Shown here: piece after piece, positions 34,152 to 48,493 of the stretch
Layout of the letters: each line of letters begins with the position of its first letter
Numbering within the stretch: the stretch's first letter is position 1
Notes under the pieces: model-generated
What the model was told of the DNA's origin: nothing
What the model saw: the letters and a program-made list of their open reading frames with translations, nothing else
Database searches by the model: none
Translations under genes and position numbers: made by a program
Origin: Paulinella micropora
Lineage: Eukaryota; Cercozoa; Imbricatea; Euglyphida
NCBI GenBank assembly: GCA_009731375.1
Contig: BJOX01000325.1
Location: 385,512 to 434,112, forward strand
Length of the DNA: 48,601 bases
Direction of reading: 5' to 3'

Positions 34152-35545
34152 CGGGTGGACGGATGGATGGGTAGCATGTGATAGGATGGGATGACAAGCA
34201 GGCAAGTAGGCAAGCAGCCGGGCAAGGAGGAGGAGGAGGAGGAGGAGAAGAAACGAAGAAGGAAGAAGAAGAAGAAGAAGAAGAAGAAGAAGAAGAAGAA
34301 GGAAGAAGGAAGAAGGAAGAGGAAGAGGAAGAGGAAGAGGGAAGAGGGAAGAGGGAAGAGGAAGAAGGAAGAAGAAAGAAGGAATAAGGAAGAAGGAAGA
34401 AGGAAGAGAAGAGGGAAGAGGGAAGAGGGAAGAAGAAGAAGACGAAGAAGAAGAAGAAGAAGAAGAAGAAGAAGAAGAAGAAGAAGAATATACAAGTGTT
34501 ATATATATATACATATATATACATAATAAACTACTGCAGATCCAAGTGTTGACCACGTCTCATCGTCCTCTGTATCCTCTTCCGCCACCTCTTCTACCTC
34601 CTCCCCCTCCTCTCCCTCTTCTTCTTCTTCTTCTTCTTCTTCTTCTTCTTCTTCTTCTTCTTCTTCTTCTTCTTCTTCTTCTTCTTCTTCTTCTTCTTCT
34701 TCTTCTTCTCCTTCTTCTTCTTCTTCTTCTCCTTCTTTTTCTTCTTCCTCCTCCTCCTCCTCCTCCTCTTTCTCCTCTTTCTCCTCTTTCTCCTCTTCCT
34801 CCTCTTCCTCCTCTTCCTCCTCTTCCTCCTCTTCCTCCTCTTCCTCTTCCTCCTCTTCCTCCTCGGCCCCCTTCTCTTCTTTTTCTTCTTCTTCTGCTTC
34901 TTCTTCTTCTTCTTCTTCTTCTTCTTCTTCTTCTTCTTCTTCTTCTTCTTCTTCTTCTTCTTCTTCTTCTTCTTCTTCTTCTTCTTCTTCTTCTTCTTCT
35001 TCTTCTTCTTCTTCTTCTTCTTCTTCTTCTTCTTCTTCTTCTTCTTCTTCTTCCTCCTCCTCCTCCTCCTCCTTCTCCTCCTCCTCCTCCTTTCCTTCCC
35101 TTTCCTCTCCCTCCTCTCTCTCCCCTTCTTCTCCCTCCTCCTTCTCCTCCTCTTTCTCCTCCTCCTCCACTTTCTTTTCCCCTACTTTAGCTTCTTCCTC
35201 TTCTTCCTCCTCTTCTTCCTCCTCTTCTTCTTCCTCCTCTTCTTCCTCCTCTTCTTCCTCCTCTTCTTCCTCCTCTTCTTCCTCCTCTTCTTCCTCCTCT
35301 TCTTCCTCCTCTTCTTCCTCCTCTTCTTCCTCCCCTTCTTCCTCCTCGTTCTCCTCCTCTTCCTCCTCCTCCTCTTCCTCGTCCTCCTCCTCCTTTTCTT
35401 TTTCTTCCTCGTCCTCATCCTCCACTTTCCCTTCTTCCTCCTTCCCCTCTTCCTCCTCCTCCTTTTCCTCTTCCTCCTCCTCCTCCTCCTTCCCCTCCCG
35501 CTCTTCCTCCTCCTCTCCCTCCTCCTCCTCCTACTCCTCCTCCTC
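33705..35545. repeat. ACATT, ATAC, GATA, GAA and CTT/TCC arrays
   Basis: (ACATT)n at about 33709-33770 and (ATAC)n at 33796-33832 are followed by (GATA)n at 33884-34152 and (GAA)n with GGAAGA variants at 34228-34488. After a short unique bridge with (AT)n, a ~950-bp (CTT)n/(TCC)n block with (CTTCCTCCT)n higher-order units runs to about 35545. Poly-E, poly-L and poly-S frames are artefacts of the repeats. Confidence 0.96.
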
Positions 35546-35664
35546 TGCTTCCTTGTTGGAAGATCGGGAAATACAATTACGTCCACGCCCTTTCAAGCGA
35601 ATGAAAACGAACAATCGCACATATAAACCACGCACACGTATCAACTGGTCGGCGGAAGAGGTCT

Positions 35665-35938
35665 ATGTACATACATACATACATACATACATACATACAT
35701 AGATACATACATACATACATACATACATACATGCATGCATGCATGCATGCATACATACATACAGTATGCATATATGTGTGTATGTATACATCTATGTATG
35801 TATGTTTATGTGCACGCAATTTATCTATGTTTCTATGTATATACATACAGGCATAGTGTTTAAATAGAGAGAGAGAGAGCATATATGTATGTATGTATTG
35901 ATAAATTCACGCTAGCCATACACACACACATACATACA

Positions 35939-35969
<31 letters not shown>

Positions 35970-36017
35970 GAAAGGAAGAGAAGGACAAAGTCCAGAACGT
36001 CACTGTATCACCCCCTC

Positions 36018-36053
<36 letters not shown>

Positions 36054-36137
36054 GTATGTATATACATAGAAACATGAAAGTCCAGAACGTCACTGAAAGT
36101 CCAGAACGTCACCCCCTCCTACCTATGTATGTGTGTA

Positions 36138-36209
<72 letters not shown>

Positions 36210-36294
36210 GCGAGAGCAAGAGAGAGCATATTATGTATGTGTGTATGGCTAGCGTGAATTTATCAATACATACATACATAATCTCTCTTGCTAT

Positions 36295-36337
<43 letters not shown>

Positions 36338-36483
36338 TTAAACACTATGTCTGTATGTATATACATAGAAACATAGATAAATTGCGTGCACATAAACATA
36401 CATACATAGATGTATACATACATACATATATGCATACATATATACATACATACATGCATGCATGCATACATACAAACATACAT

Positions 36484-36514
<31 letters not shown>

Positions 36515-36640
36515 TACATATATACATACACACATACATACACACATACATACACACATACATACATACATACACACACACATACATACATACATACACA
36601 CATACATACATACATACATACATACATACATACATACCTG
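35665..36640. repeat. ATAC arrays forming a ~200-bp inverted repeat
   Basis: The left arm (about 35730-35935) and right arm (about 36235-36470) share long unique words in opposite orientation: gtgcacgcaatttatctatg against catagataaattgcgtgcac, catagtgtttaaatagagag against its complement, and attcacgctagccatacaca against its complement. GA/CT and ATAC/GTAT microsatellites sit at the same places in both arms with different lengths. The ~300-bp centre contains two or three copies of aaagtccagaacgtcac. Confidence 0.85.
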
Positions 36641-36875
36641 GCGAGCTAAGTGAACGTAACGCCAATCTTCTTTAGATGCATACATACATACATACACATA
36701 CACATACACACAATACATGCATACATACATACATACGCACATACATACATACATACATACATACATACATACATACATACATACATACGTACCTGGTGAG
36801 CTAGGTGAACGTAACGCCAATCTTCTTTATCTATCCCTTTTTAAAATACATACATACACTTAGAGATAGATACAG

Positions 36876-36907
<32 letters not shown>

Positions 36908-36989
36908 TGTATGTATGCATGAACGTAACGCCAATCTTTTTTATCTATCCCTTTTTAAAATACATACATACACTTAGAGATAGGTACAG

Positions 36990-37021
<32 letters not shown>

Positions 37022-37150
37022 TGTATGTATGTATGTATGTCTGAACGTAACGCCAATCTTCTTTATCTATCCCTTTCTAAAATACATACATACATACATA
37101 CATACATACATACATACAGATATACATACAGATAACACATACATACATAC
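36637..37150. repeat. GAACGTAACGCCAATC unit coupled to GTAT/ATAC arrays, four copies
   Basis: The unit gaacgtaacgccaatcttct-ttatctatcccttttt occurs at about 36651, 36808, 36920 and 37043. Each is followed by ATAC then, in two copies, acttagagatagatacagta and a GTAT array. The microsatellite strand switches (ATAC to GTAT) within each unit at the same point, so the whole composite is the unit of duplication. Confidence 0.92.
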
Positions 37151-37185
37151 ATACATACATACATACATACATGCATACATACATT

Positions 37186-38015
37186 TGGGTGTAGGATGAG
37201 AGGCTGCTATGTTGTATTGTGCAGTTTGACTTGATTTCATAGTGTATGTATGTATGTATGTATGTATGTATGTATGTATGTATGTATATATGTATGTATG
37301 TATGTATGCATGCATGCATGCATGCATGTATGTATGTATGTATGTATGTATGTATGTAGGTATGTATGTATGTATGTATGTATATATGTATATATGTATG
37401 TATGTATGTATGTATGCATGCATGCATGCATGTATGTATGTATGTATGTATGTATGTATGCATGTATGTATGCATGCATGTATGCATGCATGCATGCATG
37501 TATGTATGTATGTATGTATGTATGTTTGGGTGTAGGATGAGAGGCTGCTACGTTGTATTGTGCATTTTAACTTGATTTAATATATGTACGTATAGGTGTA
37601 TGTATGTATGTATGTATGTATGTACATACGGTCGTTGTATTGTGCATTTAAACTTAATTCATTAATCTATGTATGTATGTATGTATGTATGTATGTATGT
37701 ATGTATGTACTACGTTGTATCGTGCATTTTAATTTCAAGAATTGTATGTATGTATGTATGCATGTATGTATGTATGTATGTATGTATGTATGTAGGATGA
37801 GATACTACTACGTTCTATCGTTCATTTTAATTTCAAGAATTGTATGTATGTATGTATGTATGTATGCACGTAGGATGAGAAATTACTACTTTGTATCGTG
37901 CATTTTAATTTCAAGAATTGTATGTACGTATGTATGTATGTATGTATGTATGTATGTATGTACCTAGGATGAAATACTACTACGTTCTATCGTTCATTTT
38001 AATTTCAAGAATTGG
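37186..38015. repeat. TAGGATGAGA..TTGTAT unit coupled to GTAT arrays, seven copies
   Basis: The unit taggatgagaggctgctacg-ttgtattgtgcattttaatttcaagaatt (with decay) starts at about 37192, 37531, 37628, 37708, 37793, 37872 and 37966. GTAT arrays with GCAT blocks lie between. The last copy runs without a break into the ggaacatggtagccaaagaa unit of the following ATCT arrays. Confidence 0.92.
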
Positions 38016-40745
<2,730 letters not shown>

Positions 40746-40769
40746 ATCCCCTGACCTGCTTATCCATGT

Positions 40770-41084
40770 ATCCATACATACATGCATATGTATACATACA
40801 TACACAGGACTGCAAACCAGTGTCTGCAACATTGGGCCAAGGTTCCCATTCATATTCTTCTCTGCATATTCGTACCTCACAATATTGATTGAGAAAAATG
40901 AGACCAGTTGGTTATCTAAAGTTATATTCATGTATGTATGTATGTATGTATGTATGTATGTATGTGTGTATGTATGTATGCATATTACAGATTTTGAGGT
41001 TTAAGTCGCAGCAACGAGTAGAAGGTATGTATGTATGTATGTATGTATGTATGTATGTGTGTATTTATGGTGTGTATGTATGTA

Positions 41085-41116
<32 letters not shown>

Positions 41117-41262
41117 CATATGTATGTATGTATGTGTGTATTTATGGTGTGTATGTATGTATGTGTGTGTGTGTGTTTATGTATGTATGTATGTGTATGA
41201 ATGTATGTGTATGTATGTATGTATGTGCGTATGTATGTATGTATGTATGTATGTATGCATGC

Positions 41263-41293
<31 letters not shown>

Positions 41294-41455
41294 CATGCAT
41301 GCATGCATGTATGTACGTATGTATGTATGTATGTATGTATGCATGTATGTATGTATGCATATGCATGCATGCATGCATGCATGCATGTATGCATGTATGT
41401 ATGTATGTATGTAGGTATGTATGTAGGTATGTAGGTAGGTATGAATCTATGTGTG
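40770..41455. repeat. GTAT arrays with TGTG and GCAT variants
   Basis: After about 150 bp of unique sequence (40741-40930), (GTAT)n arrays follow with a duplicated gtgtatttatggtgtgtatg segment (41058 and 41135) and blocks of (GCAT)n. Cys/Met/Tyr/Val frames are translations of the tetranucleotide. Confidence 0.93.
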
Positions 41456-41466
41456 TGTGAGTAGAG

Positions 41467-41757
41467 CTGATGCAAGAATACACCTCATCTCTGCATGAAT
41501 ACGTCGCATCTCTACCCCCGCATACCACCGAACTTGCAAAGCCAACAACAGACCAGAAAGAGAAAGTCTTAGAGGAGGGAAAGAAAGACCATACCGATCT
41601 TGCAAAGCCAACAACAGACAAGAAGGAGAAAGGCTTAGAGGAGAAGAAAGAAGACCATACCAATCTTGCAACGCCAACAACAGACACGAAGGACAAAGTC
41701 TCAGAGGAAGAGAAGAAAGACCAGCAGAATTGGGATGATTGGGAGACAGCAAGACCA
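41467..41757 (+). CDS. Candidate exon with three 22-residue Lys/Glu-rich repeats
   Basis: An open segment of 97 codons between GTAGAG| and CCA|GTAGGT (or G|GTATGT four bases later). It begins LMQEYTSSLHEYVASLPP, then three copies of a 22-23-residue repeat of the form (H)T-x-LAKPTTD-x-KEK-x-LEE-x-KKD (copies from 41521, 41590 and 41656), and ends QQNWDDWETARP. Differences between copies are largely conservative. Strongly hydrophilic and probably disordered; function unknown. It is surrounded by GTAT microsatellite on both sides, so it would be an exon within simple-repeat introns. Confidence 0.5.
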
Positions 41758-41762
41758 GTAGG

Positions 41763-41793
<31 letters not shown>

Positions 41794-41886
41794 CTCCACT
41801 TTACAATCCGCAGTAATATTCATGTATGCATGTATGTATGCATGTATGTATGTATGTATGTATGTATGTATGTATGTATGTATATA

Positions 41887-42052
41887 GCTTCCTTTCTCGC
41901 AAAAGCTTTTCGAAGAGGAAGAGAAGAGTGGAGTAATATTCATGTATGTATGCATGTATGTATGTATGTATGTATGTATGTATGTATGTATGTAGCTTCC
42001 TTTCTCGCAAAAGCTTTTCGAAGAGAAAGAGAAGAGTGGAGTAATATTCATG

Positions 42053-42083
<31 letters not shown>

Positions 42084-42558
42084 GTATGCATGTATGTATG
42101 TATGTATGTAGCTTCCTTTCTCGCAAAAGCTTTTCGAAGAGAAAGAGAAGAGTGGAGTAATATTCATCTATGTATGTATGTATGTATGTATGTATGCATG
42201 CATGCATGTATGTATGTATGTATGTATGTATGTATGTATGTATGTAGCTTCCTTTCTTGCAAAAGCTTTTCGAAGAGAAAGAGAAAAGTGGAGTAATATT
42301 CATGTATGTATGTATGTATGTATGCATGTATGCATGTATGTATGTATGTATGTATGTAGCTTCCTTTCTCGCAAAAGTTTTTCGAAGGGAAAGAGAAGAG
42401 TGGAGTAATATTAATGTATGTATGTATGTATGTATGCATGCATGTATGTATGTATGTATGTATGTATGTATGTATGTATAGCTTCCTTTCTCGCAAAAGC
42501 TTTTCGAAGAGAAAGAGAAGAGTGGATTAATATTCATATATGTATGTATGTATGTATG

Positions 42559-42592
<34 letters not shown>

Positions 42593-42910
42593 TGTATGTA
42601 TGTATAGCTTCCTTTCTCGCAAAAGCTTTTCGAAGAGAAAGAGAAGAGTGGAGTAATATTCATGTATGTATGTATGCATGTATGCATGTATGTATGTATG
42701 TATGTATGTATGTTTGTAGCTTCCTTTCTCGCAAAAGCTTTTCGAAGAGGAAGAGAAGAGTGGAGTAATATTCATGCATGCATGTATGTATGTATGTATG
42801 TATGTATGTATGTATAGCTTCCTTTTTCGCAAAAGCTTTTCGAAGAGAAAGAGAAGAGTGGAGTAATATTCATGTATGTATGTATGTATGTATGTATGTA
42901 TGTATATATG

Positions 42911-42942
<32 letters not shown>

Positions 42943-43665
42943 TGTATGTATGTATGTATGAAGCTTCCTTTCTCGCAAAAGCTTTTCGAAGAGAAAGTGA
43001 AGAGTGGAGTAGTATTCATGCATGTATGTATGTATGTATGTATGTATGTATGTGTGTATGTATGTATGTATGTATGTATGTATGTAGCTTCCTTTCTCGC
43101 AAAAGCTTTTCGAAGTGAAAGAGAAGAGTGGAGTAGTATTCATGTATGTATGTATGTATGTATGTATGTATGTATGAATGTAGCTTCCTTTCTCGCAAGA
43201 CCTTTTCGAAGAGGAAGAGAAGAGTGGAGTAATATTCATGTATGTATGTATGTATGTATGTATGAATGTAGTATGTATGTATATATGTATGCATGTATGT
43301 ATGTATGTATGTAACTTCCTTTCTCGCAAAAGCTTTTCGAAGAGAAAGAGAAGAGTGGAGTAATATTCATGTATGTATGTATGTATGTATGAATGTATGT
43401 ATGTATGTATGTATGTATGTATGTATGTAGCTTCCTTTCTCGCAAAAGCTTTTCGAAGAGAAAGAGAAGAGTGGAGTAATATTCATGTATGTATGTATGC
43501 ATGTATGTATGTATGTATGTATGTATGAAGCTTCCTTTCTCGCAAAAACCTGTTGAAGAGGAAGAGAAGAATTGGAGTAATATTCATGTATGTATGTATG
43601 TATGTATGTATGTAGCTTCCTTTCTCGCAAAAGCTTTTGGAAGAGAAAGAGAAGAGTTAGAATCA
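41887..43665 (+). repeat. Sixteen-copy cassette array: 56-bp core plus GTAT
   Basis: The core gcttcctttctcgcaaaagc-ttttcgaagagaaagagaagagtggagtaatattcat occurs 16 times, at about 41887, 41995, 42111, 42247, 42359, 42481, 42607, 42719, 42817, 42963, 43087, 43183, 43314, 43430, 43530 and 43615. (GTAT)n spacers of 30-90 bp separate the copies. The core is almost invariant in length while the spacer varies. Each core is bounded by TATGTAG| and GGA|GTAATA, enclosing 45 bp that read LPFSQKLFEEKEKSG in phase 0. Confidence 0.95.
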
Positions 43666-43670
43666 TCGGA

Positions 43671-43971
<301 letters not shown>

Positions 43972-44846
43972 NNNNNNNNNNNNNNNNNNNNNNNNNNNNN
44001 NNNNNNNNNNNNNNNNNNNNNNNNNNNNNNNNNNNNNNNNNNNNNNNNNNNNNNNNNNNNNNNNNNNNNNNNNNNNNNNNNNNNNNNNNNNNNNNNNNNN
44101 NNNNNNNNNNNNNNNNNNNNNNNNNNNNNNNNNNNNNNNNNNNNNNNNNNNNNNNNNNNNNNNNNNNNNNNNNNNNNNNNNNNNNNNNNNNNNNNNNNNN
44201 NNNNNNNNNNNNNNNNNNNNNNNNNNNNNNNNNNNNNNNNNNNNNNNNNNNNNNNNNNNNNNNNNNNNNNNNNNNNNNNNNNNNNNNNNNNNNNNNNNNN
44301 NNNNNNNNNNNNNNNNNNNNNNNNNNNNNNNNNNNNNNNNNNNNNNNNNNNNNNNNNNNNNNNNNNNNNNNNNNNNNNNNNNNNNNNNNNNNNNNNNNNN
44401 NNNNNNNNNNNNNNNNNNNNNNNNNNNNNNNNNNNNNNNNNNNNNNNNNNNNNNNNNNNNNNNNNNNNNNNNNNNNNNNNNNNNNNNNNNNNNNNNNNNN
44501 NNNNNNNNNNNNNNNNNNNNNNNNNNNNNNNNNNNNNNNNNNNNNNNNNNNNNNNNNNNNNNNNNNNNNNNNNNNNNNNNNNNNNNNNNNNNNNNNNNNN
44601 NNNNNNNNNNNNNNNNNNNNNNNNNNNNNNNNNNNNNNNNNNNNNNNNNNNNNNNNNNNNNNNNNNNNNNNNNNNNNNNNNNNNNNNNNNNNNNNNNNNN
44701 NNNNNNNNNNNNNNNNNNNNNNNNNNNNNNNNNNNNNNNNNNNNNNNNNNNNNNNNNNNNNNNNNNNNNNNNNNNNNNNNNNNNNNNNNNNNNNNNNNNN
44801 NNNNNNNNNNNNNNNNNNNNNNNNNNNNNNNNNNNNNNNCTCTCAG

Positions 44847-44879
44847 CAGACCGATCATAGCGAATCTGAGGAGGAAGAT
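44847..44879 (+). CDS. Candidate 33-bp exon, acidic
   Basis: Between CTCTCAG| and GAT|GTACGT, 11 codons in phase 0 read QTDHSESEEED. Only a few bases of pyrimidine tract are visible after the gap, but CT-rich sequence flanks the gap on its left. Its acidic Ser/Glu composition and phase match the candidates at 45674 and 47010. It is too short to stand alone. Confidence 0.35.
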
Positions 44880-44912
44880 GTACGTACAGATCATGTACCT
44901 CACACATGCATT

Positions 44913-44913
44913 C

Positions 44914-44958
<45 letters not shown>

Positions 44959-44963
44959 CATCC

Positions 44964-45023
<60 letters not shown>

Positions 45024-45024
45024 G

Positions 45025-45073
<49 letters not shown>

Positions 45074-45104
45074 ATCTCTATCTATCTATCTATCTATCTT
45101 TTTC

Positions 45105-45170
<66 letters not shown>

Positions 45171-45181
45171 GTTATTATTAT
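44913..45181. repeat. ATCT array then ATT array
   Basis: (ATCT)n at 44913-45100 and (ATT)n at 45108-45181, ending at the start of SINE copy 2. Confidence 0.95.
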
Positions 45182-45413
45182 TTGGACACCGTGATAGCCC
45201 AGTGGTCAAGTTCTACCATCTGGGCCCTGTCGCCAGTTCGATTCCCGTCGGTGCCACCAGTATTTTCATTGAACATACCGGTCCGTCTGGAAGTGTTGGA
45301 ACTGCCCTTGCGGGGGTGTCATTAGAGCCTATCGTCAATTCTTCGTACTCCCCTCACGGGTGAGACGATGGAGGCGCATGTGCAGATTTCCATCAGCCAT
45401 TGACAGAGAAGCA
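45182..45413 (+). mobile_element. tRNA-derived SINE, copy 2
   Basis: Same family as 11089-11353, with A box TAGCCCAGTGG and B box AGTTCGATTCC, and very similar throughout. It lacks the internal ~37-bp duplication of copy 1, so it probably represents the standard form (about 232 bp). The 3' end runs into (ATT)n. As in copy 1, (ATT)n also lies directly upstream. Confidence 0.9.
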
Positions 45414-45414
45414 C

Positions 45415-45469
<55 letters not shown>

Positions 45470-45526
45470 GTTATTATTGTTGTTGTTGTTGTTGTTGTTG
45501 TTATTATTATTATTATTATAATTATA

Positions 45527-45571
<45 letters not shown>

Positions 45572-45620
45572 GATTATTATTATCACTATTACTGTCTTTA
45601 TTACCATTATCATTATCATT

Positions 45621-45657
<37 letters not shown>

Positions 45658-45671
45658 CCGTCATCATTATC
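45414..45671. repeat. ATT / TTG / ATC arrays
   Basis: (ATT)n, (TTG)n at about 45475-45500, (ATT)n and (ATC)n to about 45657. The T-rich array provides the pyrimidine-like context for the acceptor of the next exon candidate. Confidence 0.93.
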
Positions 45672-45673
45672 AG

Positions 45674-45724
45674 GAAGAGAAAATTGAAGCTGACGACGGA
45701 GGGGAGTGGGTGATGGAAGATGAG
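45674..45724 (+). CDS. Candidate 51-bp exon, acidic
   Basis: Between CATTATCAG| and GATGAG|GTCTCT, 17 codons in phase 0 read EEKIEADDGGEWVMEDE. The donor is GT but weak beyond that. Acidic composition matches the neighbouring candidates. The whole unique segment between the ATC array and the CT array is occupied by this frame. Confidence 0.4.
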
Positions 45725-45725
45725 G

Positions 45726-45756
<31 letters not shown>

Positions 45757-45757
45757 G

Positions 45758-45790
<33 letters not shown>

Positions 45791-45797
45791 CTGTTTC

Positions 45798-45860
<63 letters not shown>

Positions 45861-45861
45861 G

Positions 45862-45895
<34 letters not shown>

Positions 45896-45921
45896 CATCT
45901 ATCTATCTATCTCTCTATCTA

Positions 45922-45972
<51 letters not shown>

Positions 45973-46067
45973 TTCTCTCTTTCTCTCTCTTTCTCTCTCT
46001 TTCTCTCTCTTTCTCTCTCTTTCTCTCTCTTTCTCTCTCTTTCTCTCTCTTTCTCTCTCTTTCTCTC
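45725..46067. repeat. CT, AT, ATCT and CTTTCT arrays leading to a gap
   Basis: (CT)n, (AT)n, (ATCT)n and (CTCTCTTT)n up to the N run at 46068-46963. (CT)n resumes after the gap and forms an unusually long pyrimidine tract before the acceptor at 47009. Confidence 0.96.
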
Positions 46068-46963
46068 NNNNNNNNNNNNNNNNNNNNNNNNNNNNNNNNN
46101 NNNNNNNNNNNNNNNNNNNNNNNNNNNNNNNNNNNNNNNNNNNNNNNNNNNNNNNNNNNNNNNNNNNNNNNNNNNNNNNNNNNNNNNNNNNNNNNNNNNN
46201 NNNNNNNNNNNNNNNNNNNNNNNNNNNNNNNNNNNNNNNNNNNNNNNNNNNNNNNNNNNNNNNNNNNNNNNNNNNNNNNNNNNNNNNNNNNNNNNNNNNN
46301 NNNNNNNNNNNNNNNNNNNNNNNNNNNNNNNNNNNNNNNNNNNNNNNNNNNNNNNNNNNNNNNNNNNNNNNNNNNNNNNNNNNNNNNNNNNNNNNNNNNN
46401 NNNNNNNNNNNNNNNNNNNNNNNNNNNNNNNNNNNNNNNNNNNNNNNNNNNNNNNNNNNNNNNNNNNNNNNNNNNNNNNNNNNNNNNNNNNNNNNNNNNN
46501 NNNNNNNNNNNNNNNNNNNNNNNNNNNNNNNNNNNNNNNNNNNNNNNNNNNNNNNNNNNNNNNNNNNNNNNNNNNNNNNNNNNNNNNNNNNNNNNNNNNN
46601 NNNNNNNNNNNNNNNNNNNNNNNNNNNNNNNNNNNNNNNNNNNNNNNNNNNNNNNNNNNNNNNNNNNNNNNNNNNNNNNNNNNNNNNNNNNNNNNNNNNN
46701 NNNNNNNNNNNNNNNNNNNNNNNNNNNNNNNNNNNNNNNNNNNNNNNNNNNNNNNNNNNNNNNNNNNNNNNNNNNNNNNNNNNNNNNNNNNNNNNNNNNN
46801 NNNNNNNNNNNNNNNNNNNNNNNNNNNNNNNNNNNNNNNNNNNNNNNNNNNNNNNNNNNNNNNNNNNNNNNNNNNNNNNNNNNNNNNNNNNNNNNNNNNN
46901 NNNNNNNNNNNNNNNNNNNNNNNNNNNNNNNNNNNNNNNNNNNNNNNNNNNNNNNNNNNNNNN

Positions 46964-47005
<42 letters not shown>

Positions 47006-47009
47006 CCAG

Positions 47010-47163
47010 GAACAAGACGAAGAGTCCAAAGACGATATTGAGAGCGAAGAGGAAGAGGAGAGCAAGGAAGACCTCACTCCTCGCCAACCAGATCGGTCTG
47101 AAAGATATCAACACATGTATTTCTATGTTGCGAAAACTTTGCTACTTTCCTCCGGTCTTACCT
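47010..47163 (+). CDS. Candidate acidic exon, possibly terminal
   Basis: A strong acceptor ((CT)n ending in CTCTCCCAG|) opens a phase-0 frame reading EQDEESKDDIESEEEEESKE then DLTPRQPDRSERYQHMYFYV. The frame stays open to TGA at 47161-47163. It either ends there as a last exon or is spliced earlier, for example at ATCG|GTCTGA (about 47093). The acidic segment has an inverted homologue on the minus strand at about 47262-47327. Function unknown. Confidence 0.45.
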
Positions 47164-47229
47164 GATCATCTCCTTTGCTTGGCAAAAGTGGTCCGGATCA
47201 AAATATATAGAGAGAGAGATAGAGAGAGA

Positions 47230-47255
47230 GGGGGGGGGGGGGGGGGGGGGGGGGA
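47230..47255. repeat. Poly-G run
   Basis: About 25 consecutive G between a GA tract and the minus-strand acidic segment. Its length is probably unreliable. Confidence 0.9.
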
Positions 47256-47327
47256 GAAGGTAGTTGTTTTTTTCATCTCCTTTTCCTCTTCGCTCTCGAT
47301 CTCGTCTTCAGAGTCTTCATCTTGTGC
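47256..47327 (-). pseudogene. Inverted copy of the acidic exon
   Basis: On the minus strand, TTGTAG| at 47330-47328 is followed by a frame reading AQDEDSEDEIESEEEKEMKK. It aligns with EQDEESKDDIESEEEEESKE at 47010 on the + strand; at DNA level gagagcgaagaggaa is identical and the rest differs mainly at third positions. No clear donor is seen before the poly-G. It is either a duplicated, inverted exon or an exon of a related gene on the other strand. Confidence 0.4.
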
Positions 47328-47484
47328 CTACAAGAGCGTGTGAGAGAGAAAGAGATACATGCATGGGATGTGTGTTGTATGCTGTGTGTAGGACGCCAAA
47401 TACCCACGGTGTGTCAGTGAGCGCGCAGGGTACAAATAGTAATACATATGACATATGTATTTATATTGTAATGTTCTCTGTCTT

Positions 47485-48062
<578 letters not shown>

Positions 48063-48176
48063 CTCTAGCGTCGCAAACAGCAAGCCAGACTCCAAAGCTG
48101 TCCCTTGTACCCCCTTGGGTCCCCTATATTATGTATCTATATATTATTTGTACATTACAGGTATCGCGAAAATTTC

Positions 48177-48358
48177 GCGAAAATGTTCGGCCAGAACAAA
48201 TCATCCCGCAATAACGGTACATTTGTTGTTCAAAGCTGTGAAGGAGTTTCGGCCAGCCGATAATTACAGTACATTTGTTGTCCACAATAAAAAAATGTAG
48301 CTCAAAAATTCCCCGTATTTACAGTTATCCGAAAGGTGAGGCGGCCGAAATTTTTCAC
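48177..48358. mobile_element. TA-type MITE, copy 2
   Basis: It aligns with 6047-6226 over its full length (for example ggccagccgataattacagt-acatttgttgtccaca against ggccagccggtaattacggt-acatttgttgtccaca) at roughly 80% identity. Its terminal inverted repeats are GCGAAAATGTTCGGCC and GGCCGAAATTTTTCAC. The flanking TA is not preserved, so it is older or its borders have decayed. Confidence 0.75.
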
Positions 48359-48460
48359 CAGACCTTTACCATATTATAAAAGCAAAGTGGGCTATATATA
48401 TATATATATATACATATATATATGTCTTTTCCACCCTTGGCCCCCCCTACACATAGTATC

Positions 48461-48493
<33 letters not shown>

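Noticed and set aside
34499-35425. 308-codon poly-Glu frame resembling an acidic protein
   Set aside because: Pure (GAA)n/(GGA)n repeat with no unique flanking domain. The complementary strand is equally open with poly-L/P.
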